Notes: a model not told the origin generated them from the sequence alone. A stretch of 29,837 bases of DNA from an uncultured Bacteroidales bacterium (GCA_937901185.1 CALCHR010000106.1:1-29837), one strand, 5' to 3'. Counted from the stretch's first letter, positions 15,427 to 23,639 are shown. Numbers and translations are program-made.

Positions 15427-15568
15427 AATATAATTTGCCGAACTCGGAAATTTGCAGGGATAGAAATGGGCGTGTGGAAACTTTGGAATTTCCTCGTACC
15501 CTTGAATGGCAGCTGTCGCCTTTTTCTGCCGATGAAAAAACAGCGTCTGAACAGCCTTTGTAACTCTT

Positions 15569-15681
15569 TGATTTTCAATAGTCATTTTCGGCCATTTCTT
15601 AGGTAAGAGCTAGGTGAATTTCGGTAACTACTAGGAAAATTTTGGTAACTACTAAGATTTCTAAAGTAACTACTAAGAAAA
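15569..15681 (-). repeat. Intergenic repeat copy D
   Basis: This copy is in the same inverted orientation as copy C. The stretch 15595-15645 matches 9473-9523 at 48/51 positions. The tail TGATTTTCAATAGTCATTTT is at the left and unit-like TAACTACTAAGAAA words end the right side. It lies between the divergent pyrH and S46 peptidase genes. The rest of the gap (15335-15931) holds the two promoters and no gene that I can support. Confidence 0.9.
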
Positions 15682-15876
15682 GCCAAGAGATTTACAGTAT
15701 TTTTTTAGGCCTTGTAAGGGCTTGCAGAGCGAGCCTCAGTTTCCATTATTTTATGCCGCTCATCTTCCTTGTTTGCCAAACCGGCCGCTTGCCGCCTCTC
15801 TGTCGTTCGTCGGCCGGGGAATTTCTCGTCCGGGCTTTATCTCTGCCGCTGTAGTAGCCATCCCGAAAAAACTTTG

Positions 15877-15884
15877 TATCTTCG
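15877..15884 (+). promoter_or_regulatory. Possible -7 box for the S46 peptidase gene
   Basis: TATCTTCG differs from TAnnTTTG at one position and follows CTTTG directly. It would give a leader of about 45 nt. No -33 element is clear, so support is modest. Confidence 0.35.
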
Positions 15885-15931
15885 CAGCGGCTAAACTGCT
15901 TACACATTATATATATATTATAAAGAACCTC

Positions 15932-18076
15932 ATGATGACAAACAGACTTTTCTCTCTCTGCCTTGCTCTCTTGCTCGGCATGAGTGCAGCGCGTGCCGAC
16001 GAGGGCATGTGGCTGCTCAAGTTGATGGAGCGCCAACACCTTGCCGACTCTCTCCGCAAAGCCGGCCTTGAGTTGTCGCCCGAAGAACTCTACAACGAAT
16101 CTTCCCCCTCGCTGCGCGAGTGCGTGGGCCAGTTTGGCGGCGGTTGCACCGCCGAGGTGGTATCGCCCGATGGCCTTATCCTGACCAACAACCACTGCGG
16201 CTTCAGCTTTGTGCATGCCATGAGCACCATGGAGCACAACTACCTGCAGGACGGCTACTTTGCCAAGAACCGTGCTGAGGAACTCCCCGTGCCCAATCTT
16301 ACCTTCACCTTCGTGGTGCGCATCGATGATGTAACGGCCGAGGTGGCCGAGGCAGCTCAAAAGGAAAAGGTGGATGAATATACCGCCCAGAGCCAAAGCT
16401 TCCTTGAACCCCTTGCCGAGAAGCTCCTGAAGAAGAGCGACCTGAAGAAAGCCAAGGGCGTAGCAGCTCGTATCGAGCCCTTCTTCGGTGGCAACGAGTT
16501 CTACCTCTTCTATGAGCAAACTTTCTCCGACGTGCGCCTCGTAGCCAATCCTCCGCAGAACATTGCCCAGTTTGGTTTCAACCAAGACAACTGGATGTGG
16601 CCGCGCCACAATGCCGACTTTGCCATGTTCCGCATCTACGCCGACAAGGACGGACAGCCGGCCGACTACTCCGAAACCAACCAGCCCCTCAAGTGTAAGA
16701 AGTATCTCCCCGTCTCTTTGCGTGGCGTGGAAGAGGGCGACTATACCATGATTATGGGATTCCCCGGAAGCACCAGCCGCTTCCTCACCGCTTCCGAGGT
16801 GCACCTCCGCACGCAGAGCCAAAACGCGCCTATCAATATGGCAGGCGAGGCGCAGCTCAACTTCATGAAGGCCTTGATGGACCGCGACAGTGTAGCCAAT
16901 CTCAAACTGGCCGACGAGTATATGAGCCTTGGTAACATGGTGAAAAACTTTGGCGGTATGAACGAGAGTGTGAAGAAAACCGGCCTCATGGACATCAAGC
17001 GCGCCGAGGAAAAGGCCTTCCGCCAGTTTGCAGCCCGTAGCGTAAAACCGGAATACGCCACCATCATCGACCGCATCGACTCGCTCGTGGCAGCTGTGGA
17101 AGACACGCTCCACGACTACTTCTTGTTCCGCTTTACCGTGGGCCAGCAGAGCTTCTATGTGCGCCAGCAGGCCGTAGACGCCTTTGTGCAAGCACTGGAA
17201 AAGGGTAAGGAGAAAGACATCGAGGCTGCCAAAACTGAGTTGCTTCGCTGGTACGACATGGCAGCTGGTTCTGCAGACCTAGCCTTCGACCGCCAAACCA
17301 TGGACCTGCTCTATCCCTACCTGCTCAAGCACAACCGCCTCGGTTTCGTTCCCTCCTTCTTGAAGGACGCCGCCACCGCCAAGGCCCACTACGACGAACT
17401 TTACGCCACTTCGCTCTTCCGCTCGCGCGCCACTCTGGAAGAATTCCTCAAAGCTCCCTCGCTCGAGGTGCTTAATGCCGATCCTTACATGAAGCATTGG
17501 GCCAGCTACAACGAAGCCCTCGCCGCCATCAGCAAAGGCTTGGCCAACTATAAAACCAAGCGCGTGGAGCTCGACAAAATCTACACCGGCGGCCTCTGCG
17601 AGATGTACAACTGGGCAAAGGCCCCCGATGCCAACTTCACACTGCGTATGACCTACGGACATGTGGGCGGCTATTCTCCGCGCGACGCTGTGCAGTATGG
17701 CTGGCAGACCGTGCTCGACGGTATGCTGGAGAAAGAAAATCCCCGCGACCCCGACTATGTCATGAACGAGGACCTGCGCAAGTTCTACCTCTCCGGCAAC
17801 TACGGTCGCTATGCCTTGCCCAACGGCAAGCTCCCCGTGTGCTTCCTCTCTAACAACGACATCACCGGCGGCAATTCCGGCTCGCCCGTTGTCAATGCCC
17901 GCGGCGAACTCATCGGCATCGCCTTCGACGGCAACATCGAATCGCTCTCCAGCGACCTCCGTTTCAACCCCGCCTTGCAGCGCTGCATCAACGTAGACAT
18001 CCGCTACGTGCTCTTCCTGCTCGACACCTTCGGCGGAAGCAGCTATGTGCTCGACGAGATGGACATCCGCGAATAA
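15932..18076 (+). CDS. S46 dipeptidyl-peptidase, DPP7-type
   Basis: This exported serine peptidase removes dipeptides from the N-terminus of oligopeptides, feeding amino-acid fermentation. Starting at 15932 gives 714 residues with a signal peptide (to about residue 22, ending SAARADEG). The ORF is open to 15722, but that extension precedes the signal peptide and lacks family sequence. The catalytic triad is His88 (LTNNHCGF), Asp229 (WPRHNADFAMF) and Ser649 (GGNSGSPVV). The residue that decides specificity in the family (673 in the Porphyromonas enzymes) is Gly667 here, in AFDGN. Gly is the DPP7 form (hydrophobic or broad P1), whereas DPP11 has Arg for acidic P1. Unlike Porphyromonas gingivalis DPP7, the next residues are Asn-Ile rather than Asn-Trp. 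Location is probably periplasm. A strong terminator follows, so the gene is monocistronic. Confidence 0.93.
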   Translation: MMTNRLFSLCLALLLGMSAARADEGMWLLKLMERQHLADSLRKAGLELSPEELYNESSPSLRECVGQFGGGCTAEVVSPDGLILTNNHCGFSFVHAMSTMEHNYLQDGYFAKNRAEELPVPNLTFTFVVRIDDVTAEVAEAAQKEKVDEYTAQSQSFLEPLAEKLLKKSDLKKAKGVAARIEPFFGGNEFYLFYEQTFSDVRLVANPPQNIAQFGFNQDNWMWPRHNADFAMFRIYADKDGQPADYSETNQPLKCKKYLPVSLRGVEEGDYTMIMGFPGSTSRFLTASEVHLRTQSQNAPINMAGEAQLNFMKALMDRDSVANLKLADEYMSLGNMVKNFGGMNESVKKTGLMDIKRAEEKAFRQFAARSVKPEYATIIDRIDSLVAAVEDTLHDYFLFRFTVGQQSFYVRQQAVDAFVQALEKGKEKDIEAAKTELLRWYDMAAGSADLAFDRQTMDLLYPYLLKHNRLGFVPSFLKDAATAKAHYDELYATSLFRSRATLEEFLKAPSLEVLNADPYMKHWASYNEALAAISKGLANYKTKRVELDKIYTGGLCEMYNWAKAPDANFTLRMTYGHVGGYSPRDAVQYGWQTVLDGMLEKENPRDPDYVMNEDLRKFYLSGNYGRYALPNGKLPVCFLSNNDITGGNSGSPVVNARGELIGIAFDGNIESLSSDLRFNPALQRCINVDIRYVLFLLDTFGGSSYVLDEMDIRE

Positions 18077-18112
18077 CGGCTCGAGATAAAGAATTACTCC
18101 TTGCTGAGAAAC

Positions 18113-18167
18113 AAAAAAGATAGAGATGTGCACCACCTGCTGCGGTGCACATCTCTATCTTTTTTTT
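18113..18167 (+). terminator. Intrinsic terminator after the S46 peptidase gene
   Basis: A perfect 22-bp stem runs from AAAAAAGATAGAGATG at 18113 through GTGCACC to 18134 and pairs with GGTGCAC...TATCTTTTTT (18144-18165), followed by further T residues. It is symmetric enough to act in both directions. Confidence 0.93.
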
Positions 18168-18198
18168 GACTCTTGAAAAAACTGACTGCAGACCTTGT

Positions 18199-18311
18199 TT
18201 TTCTTAGTAGCTTTCTAGGAAAACTTAGTAAACTACAAATTTTTCCTAGTAAACTCCGAGTTTTTCCTAGAAGTTTACTAAGAAATGCCCGAAAATGAGG
18301 ATTGAAAATCA
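18199..18311 (+). repeat. Intergenic repeat copy E
   Basis: Same orientation as copy B. It begins TTTTCTTAGTAGC and contains several CTTAGTAAAC or CCTAGTAAAC units. It ends with CTAAGAAATGCCCGAAAAT and the tail ATTGAAAATCA. Positions 18199-18252 match the reverse complement of 1-54 at 53/54. It lies between the convergent S46 peptidase and DUF456 genes. Confidence 0.92.
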
Positions 18312-18322
18312 GCGAATTAGAA

Positions 18323-18356
18323 AGTCCCATTATCAGACAATGCCGACAATGGGACT
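18323..18356 (-). terminator. Possible terminator after the DUF456 gene
   Basis: AGTCCCATT (18323-18331) pairs with AATGGGACT (18348-18356). On the minus strand it is followed by a mixed TTTCTAATT tail rather than a clean U-run, so termination is likely but not certain. Confidence 0.6.
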
Positions 18357-18362
18357 CTCTTC

Positions 18363-18836
18363 TTAAATAAGCATTCCCACAAACATCACGATGATGGCAA
18401 CGCTGTAAATAATTTTAATGGCCGTGGTCATCAGGAATGCCACGAAGGACATCAAGGCTACTTTGAGGGCTGTGCTGAAAGGGGTGTTGACAAGGAGTTC
18501 TCCCACAAGGGCTCCAATGAAAGGACCGAAAATCAAGCCGAGGGGCCCAAAGAACAGACCTAAAATCATTCCGGCTGTGGCTCCACGGATTCCGGCCTTG
18601 GTGCCATGCCCTTTTTTGGCGAACCAAATGGGGGCTACATAATCCAGAATGGTAATTGCCACCATCAAGAGGCCGGCCACGACCAATGTGGTCACAGACA
18701 CTTTTGCGCTATCATACAGCCACACCATCCACAGCGCAATGTAGGACAGCGGAGGACCGGGGAGGGCGGGTACAACTGCTCCGGCCAATCCCGCAATGGC
18801 GAAGAGGGCGCCAAGCACTAACAACCAGGTTTCCAT
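18363..18836 (-). CDS. DUF456 family membrane protein
   Basis: The 157-residue protein is strongly hydrophobic, with about four to five membrane segments. The N-terminal helix carries GLAGAVVPALPGPPLSYIAL (about residues 16-35). A middle Gly-rich region (GTKAGIRGATAGMILGLFFG, about 78-97) matches the DUF456 family, which is glycine-zipper-like and of unknown function. It follows the alkaline phosphatase gene by 49 bp on the same strand and is probably co-transcribed with it. No enzymatic residue pattern is evident. Family assignment is good; function is not known, and the link with phosphate metabolism is only positional. Confidence 0.88.
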   Translation of the reverse strand: METWLLVLGALFAIAGLAGAVVPALPGPPLSYIALWMVWLYDSAKVSVTTLVVAGLLMVAITILDYVAPIWFAKKGHGTKAGIRGATAGMILGLFFGPLGLIFGPFIGALVGELLVNTPFSTALKVALMSFVAFLMTTAIKIIYSVAIIVMFVGMLI

Positions 18837-18885
18837 AGATAAAAAACAGGGGGATAAAGAAGAGGCTGCGGCTACCTTCTGCGGT

Positions 18886-20295
18886 TTATTTCCAGCCGGC
18901 AGCTTTCTTGATGCGCTTGGGGATGTCTGTGTTTTCTAGCTTGCCAACAAATTGCTCCGCGCCGGCGCCGATGGCAAACACGGGCACGATGCCGTTTGAG
19001 TGGCCACCGCTTTGCCAGCCGATGTGCGCTTTGCGGTTGAGGATGCGGCGGGCGGTGGTAGAGAGCGCGTCTTCCTTGCTGTAGAGGTTGCTCTCGCCCT
19101 GGCTCATGCCGGCCTTCAGTGCGGCGAAGGCTTTTTGCAGGCGTTCGGTGTCGGCGTCGTCCAGTTTTACCTTGTCCCAAAATCCCCAGTGGGCGGCGAG
19201 GTCTTGCTTCACCATCTCCCAAGAGAGACTGTCGCCGTGTTGCTTGCGCAGCCGGGCAATGTGCTGGGTGTAGAGGTCGGCGCTCATGGTTTGGTACTGC
19301 AAGAGGTCGGTGTGCAACTCGTAGGGACCGATGCCCAGGGCAAGGCCGCCGGTTTCGTGGTCGGCGGTGATGACGATGAGCGTCTCGTCGGGGTGTTGCA
19401 AATAGAAATCGTAGGCCACGCGTACGGCTTGGTCCATGTCTATCACTTCCTTGATGACGGTGGCGGCGTCGTTGGCATGGCAGGCCCAGTCAATCTTTCC
19501 GCCCTCGACCATGAGGAAGAAACCATCTTTGTTTCTGTAGTTTAGATAGTCGATGCCGGCTTGCGTAATCTCTGCCAGGGTCAGTTCGCCTGCCTTGCGG
19601 TTGATGGCATAGGGCAGACTGCTGCGGTCGGCCGCTCCCTTGTTCTGGAAGAGTATCATGCCTTTTTTGGCTGCGGGCGCTTTCTTGCAGTAGTCGTCGT
19701 GACCGCGGGCAATGGTGTAGCCGGCTTTTAGGCAAAGGCCATAGAGGTCGTCGTCCTCGGTGCTGCCCTCTTGTTTTGGCTTTAGAAAGTCGGAGCCGGC
19801 GTAGAAGTCGAATCCGGTTCGCACAAGGTCCTTGCCAATCTCGTAGTACATACTGCGGTTGGGCACATGGGCGTAGAACGAAGCCGGCGTGGCATGGTCG
19901 ATGGACACGCTGGTGGCGATACCCACGGCTGCGCCGGCTGCTTTTGCCACTTCGGCAACGCTGACCGGCACGAAGGTCTCTTCGTCTGTCATGCCCACCG
20001 CACCGTTGCGCGTCTTAACGCCTGTGGCCAGTGCAGTGCCTCCGGCGGCCGAGTCGGTCACACCGTTGGTGGCGGAGTAAGTAGTAACGAAACCCGTGGC
20101 GGGGAAGCCGGTGAAGACCAAAGGCTCTACGCCGATGCGGCCTTGGATGGCGGCGAGGTAGGTCTCTGTGAGATTTACCTGGTTCACACCCATACCGTCG
20201 CCGATAAAGTAGAACACATATTTTGCTCTGCCCTCGGCAAAGGTTGCCAAGGCCAAAAAGAAGAGCATCGAGAGACAGAAAATTTTTCTCTTCAT
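18886..20295 (-). CDS. phoA: Alkaline phosphatase (PhoA family)
   Basis: This exported, metal-dependent phosphomonoesterase releases phosphate from organic esters in the periplasm. The 469-residue precursor starts with a signal peptide (to about residue 22). The metal-binding Asp is in FIGDGMG (Asp33), and the nucleophile Ser82 is in GVTDSAAGGTALATG. SIDHATPASFYAHVPNR carries further metal ligands, as do VEGGKIDWACHANDAA and ITADHETGGL. The final SGGHSNGIVPVFAIGAGA contains the last ligand His. All expected catalytic residues are present, so it should be active. The upstream 75 bp hold the BipA terminator; no clean TAnnTTTG box was found for phoA, and no Pho-box search was possible. DUF456 follows by 49 bp. 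Confidence 0.95.
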   Translation of the reverse strand: MKRKIFCLSMLFFLALATFAEGRAKYVFYFIGDGMGVNQVNLTETYLAAIQGRIGVEPLVFTGFPATGFVTTYSATNGVTDSAAGGTALATGVKTRNGAVGMTDEETFVPVSVAEVAKAAGAAVGIATSVSIDHATPASFYAHVPNRSMYYEIGKDLVRTGFDFYAGSDFLKPKQEGSTEDDDLYGLCLKAGYTIARGHDDYCKKAPAAKKGMILFQNKGAADRSSLPYAINRKAGELTLAEITQAGIDYLNYRNKDGFFLMVEGGKIDWACHANDAATVIKEVIDMDQAVRVAYDFYLQHPDETLIVITADHETGGLALGIGPYELHTDLLQYQTMSADLYTQHIARLRKQHGDSLSWEMVKQDLAAHWGFWDKVKLDDADTERLQKAFAALKAGMSQGESNLYSKEDALSTTARRILNRKAHIGWQSGGHSNGIVPVFAIGAGAEQFVGKLENTDIPKRIKKAAGWK

Positions 20296-20317
20296 AGCTG
20301 AAAAATATAAGGTTAAG

Positions 20318-20363
20318 AAAAACCCTATCCTATATAGGAGTTGCGGCCTATGTAGGATAGGGG
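20318..20363 (-). terminator. Intrinsic terminator after typA
   Basis: CCCTATCCTATATAGG (20323-20338) pairs with CCTATGTAGGATAGGG (20347-20362) with one or two mismatches. The minus strand continues into a U-run from the A residues before 20322. It lies directly after the typA stop codon at 20371. Confidence 0.9.
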
Positions 20364-20370
20364 AAAAAAG

Positions 20371-22170
20371 TTATTCGCGGCCGGCACGCTTACGAGCCAG
20401 GTGGTCGAGCAATACCTTGCGCATACGCATCGACTTGGGCGTCACTTCTACGTACTCATCCTCCTTGATGTACTCCAGAGCCTCTTCGAGCGAGAAGACA
20501 ATGGGCGGAATGATGCGGGCTTTGTCGTCGGCTCCCGAGGCGCGCATGTTGGTGAGCTGCTTGGCCTTGGTGACGTTGATGACAAGGTCGTTGTCGTGCA
20601 CGTGTTCGCCTACTACCTGTCCGGCATATACTTCGTCTTGCGGGTTGATGAAGAACTTTCCGCGGTCCTGCAGGTGGTCGATGGAGTAGGCAAAGGCTGT
20701 TCCGCTCTCCATAGAAATCATGGAGCCGTTTTGGCGGCGGGTGATGTCGCCCTTGTAGGGTTGATATTCCTTAAAGCGGTGGGCCATGATAGCCTCGCCC
20801 TGGCTGGCGGTGAGCACATTGGTGCGGAGGCCGATAATGCCGCGCGAGGGGATGTCGAAGTCTATGTCTACGCGGTCGCCCAGACTTTGCATCGAGGTCA
20901 TTTCGCCTTTGCGGCGGGTCACCATGTCGATCATCTTGGAGGCGAACTCCTCGGGCACGTTGATGGTGAGTTCTTCGATAGGTTCGCAACGCTCGCCGTC
21001 AATCTCTTTGTAGATTACCTGCGGTTGTCCTACTTGCAACTCGTAGCCTTCGCGGCGCATGGTTTCAATCAGCACGGAGAGGTGGAGCACACCGCGTCCC
21101 GACACTACCCAGCGGTCGGCGCCCTCGGTTTTCTCTACGCGTAGCGCCAAGTCTTTCTCGAGTTCCTTCTCCAAGCGGTCGTTGATGTGGCGCGAGGTGC
21201 AGAACTTGCCCTCTTTACCGAAGAAGGGCGAGTCGTTGATGGTGAAGAGCATGGACATCGTGGGTTCGTCGATGGCGATGGTGGGGAGGGCTTCGGGCTG
21301 CTCAAAGTCGCAGATGGTGTCGCCAATTTCAAAGCGCTCAAGACCTACCACGGCGCAGATGTCGCCGCTCTCTACGGCAGAAGTCTTGGTGCGTGTCATA
21401 CCCTCGAAGGTGTGTACCTCCTTAATCTTGGTTTTCTCCAGCGTGCCGTCGCGGTGAGCGATGGTGCAGTTCATACCTTCGCGGATGGCTCCACGATGAA
21501 CGCGGCCCACAGCGATGCGGCCGGTGTAGTTGGAGTAGTCGAGCGAGGTGATGAGCATCTGCGGCGTGCCCTCAAGTTGTGTGGGCGCAGGGATAATCTC
21601 TACGATTTTGTCCAGTAGATAGTCGATGGAGTCGGTGGGGGTATTGTAGTCTTCGCCCATCCAGTTGTTCTTGGCAGAGCCATAAACGACGGGGAAGTCC
21701 AGCTGGTCTTCCGTGGCGTTGAGGTCGCACATCAGGTCGAACACCATTTCGTACACTTCTTCGGGGCGGCAGTTGGGCTTGTCCACCTTGTTGACCACCA
21801 CGATGGGCTTCAGTCCGATTTGCAGAGCCTTCTGTAGCACGAAACGCGTTTGTGGCATCGGGCCTTCAAAGGCATCGACAAGCAGGATACAGCCGTCGGC
21901 CATGTTCAGCACGCGCTCCACTTCGCCACCAAAGTCGGAGTGGCCCGGAGTGTCTATGATGTTGATTTTGGTACCTTTATAGTTGATAGAAACATTCTTG
22001 GAGAGGATGGTGATACCGCGTTCGCGCTCCAAGTCGTTGTTGTCGAGAATCAGTTCGCCTGCATTCTGGTTCTGGCGGAACAGATTGCCGGCCATGAGCA
22101 TTTTGTCCACGAGCGTGGTCTTGCCGTGGTCTACGTGTGCTATAATAGCAATGTTACGGATGTCTTGCAT
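20371..22170 (-). CDS. typA: Ribosome-associated GTPase BipA/TypA
   Basis: This translational GTPase binds the ribosome and helps 50S assembly and growth under stress or low temperature. The start at 22170 gives MQDIRNIAIIAHVDHGKTTL and a 599-residue protein of typical length; the frame is open to 22233 but that part is not family sequence. G-motifs are G1 AHVDHGKT (residues 11-18), G2 in the RERGITILSKN switch I region, G3 DTPGHSDFGGE and G4 NKVDKP. EF-G-like domains follow, with SGRGVLHLSVLIETMRREG and DIPSRGIIGLRTNVLTASQGEAIM in the C-terminal half. The tail is basic (RMRKVLLDHLARKRAGRE). A -7 box lies in the 44-bp gap from the MATE gene, so it may be transcribed independently. Confidence 0.97.
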   Translation of the reverse strand: MQDIRNIAIIAHVDHGKTTLVDKMLMAGNLFRQNQNAGELILDNNDLERERGITILSKNVSINYKGTKINIIDTPGHSDFGGEVERVLNMADGCILLVDAFEGPMPQTRFVLQKALQIGLKPIVVVNKVDKPNCRPEEVYEMVFDLMCDLNATEDQLDFPVVYGSAKNNWMGEDYNTPTDSIDYLLDKIVEIIPAPTQLEGTPQMLITSLDYSNYTGRIAVGRVHRGAIREGMNCTIAHRDGTLEKTKIKEVHTFEGMTRTKTSAVESGDICAVVGLERFEIGDTICDFEQPEALPTIAIDEPTMSMLFTINDSPFFGKEGKFCTSRHINDRLEKELEKDLALRVEKTEGADRWVVSGRGVLHLSVLIETMRREGYELQVGQPQVIYKEIDGERCEPIEELTINVPEEFASKMIDMVTRRKGEMTSMQSLGDRVDIDFDIPSRGIIGLRTNVLTASQGEAIMAHRFKEYQPYKGDITRRQNGSMISMESGTAFAYSIDHLQDRGKFFINPQDEVYAGQVVGEHVHDNDLVINVTKAKQLTNMRASGADDKARIIPPIVFSLEEALEYIKEDEYVEVTPKSMRMRKVLLDHLARKRAGRE

Positions 22171-22188
22171 AAAAATATTTTTACCCTG

Positions 22189-22196
22189 CAAAGTTA
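22189..22196 (-). promoter_or_regulatory. -7 box for typA
   Basis: On the minus strand, TAACTTTG matches TAnnTTTG exactly, about 19 bp before the ATG. The -33 position falls inside the 3' end of the MATE gene and shows no clear TTTG. Confidence 0.5.
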
Positions 22197-22214
22197 CGAG
22201 AAAAAAGCTTAGCG

Positions 22215-23495
22215 CTATAGATTCTTCTTCCAAAAAAGCGCTTGAACAATGCCCCGAAGTAGCAAGTAGCTTAAAAAAGCTATCCAGAGAGCATGGTTTC
22301 CCCAGTCGGCAAGCCAGTGGTTAAGTCCGAAAAAGGAGGCTGTGGCCACACACATGGCGATGAGCATGGGCCGAGTGTCGGTGCAACCGATGAAGAGCCC
22401 GTCGAGCAGGAAGGCTGTGAAACTGATGAAGGGGATGGCCATGGCGTAGGGCAAGTAAGCTTCGGCGGACTGGCTTACTTCTACCTGGTCGGTGAGCAAG
22501 CGGAGAAGACTGTTGCCGCCCACCATGTAGATGATTGTGAAGAGGAGGGAGAGCGCCGCGCCGAAGAGAAAGAGCCGATGGGTGAGGCGTCGGAGACTCC
22601 CTTTGTCGCCGGCACCGAAGTAGCGACCGCCCAGCGCCTCGCCGGCATAGGCAAAGCCGTCCATGATGTAGGAGAAGAGCAGGAAGAGCTGCATGAGCAG
22701 ACTGTTCACGGCCAGCACCACATCGCCTTGCTTGGCGCCGATGGTGGTGAAGGCTGTGGTGACGGCCACGAGACAGAGTGTGCGCAACACGATGTCGCGG
22801 TTCACGGCGAAGAAGCGCCCCAGAACGCCACCGGCCCATAGATGGCTGAACGAGGTGAGGCGCAGCTCGCCTTTGTAGTGGCTCAGGTAGAGCCATGCGG
22901 CGGTGAAGAGTCCGGTGTATTGTGCCACGAGTGTGCCGATGGCCACGCCTTCCACCTTCATGCCCAGCCCCATCACGAGGCAAAGACTCACGGCGATGTT
23001 CACCACGTTCTGAAGAATGGCGATGGCCATGGGGTAGCGGGCGTTCTGTCGGCCCAGAAACCAGCCGTTGAAACTATAAAGTCCCAGCACGGCAGGCGCG
23101 CCCCAGATGAGGATACGGAAATAGGAGAGGGCATGTTGCTCCACTTCGGCTTCGGCTTCCACCCACCAGAAGGCTGCACTACTGATGCCTCCTTGCAGCA
23201 GGATGAGAAAGGCGGCTGCCAGAAGCCCCACCATGAGCGAGCGGACCAAGATGCGTTGGCACTCTTCGGGCCGGTCGGCGCCGTGGGCTTGTGCGGCAAA
23301 GCCTCCGGTGCCCATTCTCAGGAATCCGAACACCCAGTATATCATGTTGAAAATCATACCGCCCACGGCGATGGCACCGATGTAGGAAGTGCGTCCCAAG
23401 TGGCCCACGATGGCCGTATCCACCAGTCCGAGGAGCGGAATGGTGATGTTAGAGACGATGCTGGGCAAAGCAATTCTTAGTATGTCTTTCTGCAT
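22215..23495 (-). CDS. MATE family efflux transporter (DinF-like)
   Basis: The 426-residue protein has twelve predicted membrane segments in two homologous halves. It starts with ILRIALPSIVSNITIPLLGL and VDTAIVGHLG (about residues 25-34), the family signature at the first two helices, followed by MGTGGFAAQAHGA (about 61-73). The second half repeats the pattern with SYIMDGFAYAGEALGGRYFG (about 269-288). It is of the DinF-like MATE type, exporting organic cations or drugs by Na+ or H+ antiport. A role as a polysaccharide flippase cannot be ruled out but the family assignment favours small molecules. The start (MQKDILRIALP) is well placed. A tandem array of 22-bp dyads lies 45-132 bp upstream and could be regulatory. 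Confidence 0.93.
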   Translation of the reverse strand: MQKDILRIALPSIVSNITIPLLGLVDTAIVGHLGRTSYIGAIAVGGMIFNMIYWVFGFLRMGTGGFAAQAHGADRPEECQRILVRSLMVGLLAAAFLILLQGGISSAAFWWVEAEAEVEQHALSYFRILIWGAPAVLGLYSFNGWFLGRQNARYPMAIAILQNVVNIAVSLCLVMGLGMKVEGVAIGTLVAQYTGLFTAAWLYLSHYKGELRLTSFSHLWAGGVLGRFFAVNRDIVLRTLCLVAVTTAFTTIGAKQGDVVLAVNSLLMQLFLLFSYIMDGFAYAGEALGGRYFGAGDKGSLRRLTHRLFLFGAALSLLFTIIYMVGGNSLLRLLTDQVEVSQSAEAYLPYAMAIPFISFTAFLLDGLFIGCTDTRPMLIAMCVATASFFGLNHWLADWGNHALWIAFLSYLLLRGIVQALFWKKNL

Positions 23496-23539
23496 AAAGG
23501 ACTGTGAGGCGTTGAAAAAATCTTAGTAGTGGTTGGCTG

Positions 23540-23627
23540 TTGGTTACATGAGAAGTAACCATTGGTTACACGGTTTGTAACTCTTGGTTACATGAGAAGT
23601 AACTATCGGTTACACGGCTTGTAACTT
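23540..23627. repeat. Four tandem 22-bp dyads, A-B-A-B
   Basis: Units start at 23540, 23562, 23584 and 23606. Each contains GTTAC-N7-GTAAC. Units 1 and 3 share the ATGAGAA core between the arms; units 2 and 4 share ACGGTTT or ACGGCTT. The unit length is close to two helical turns, so the dyads face the same side of the DNA. The array fills most of the gap between the biotin ligase gene (stop at 23640) and the MATE start (23495). No -7 box is visible. Confidence 0.93.
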
Positions 23628-23639
23628 TACTCAGGAGGC

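Noticed and set aside
15354..15563. 69-residue plus-strand ORF in the pyrH upstream gap
   Set aside because: It overlaps the pyrH leader and -7 box, has no family features, and no promoter of its own was found.
15746..17191. 481-residue minus-strand ORF overlapping the S46 peptidase gene
   Set aside because: It is antisense to a clearly functional peptidase gene with an intact triad. Its composition (His, Val, Leu, Gly-rich) is what an antisense reading of this GC-rich gene would give.
22215..23495. MATE gene as the missing Wzx flippase of the polysaccharide cluster
   Set aside because: It is 8 kb from the cluster, on the other side of several housekeeping genes, and its signatures are those of DinF-type MATE exporters.
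23540..23627. attC- or integron-type recombination site
   Set aside because: The dyads are too short, perfectly tandem, and no integrase gene is in the window.
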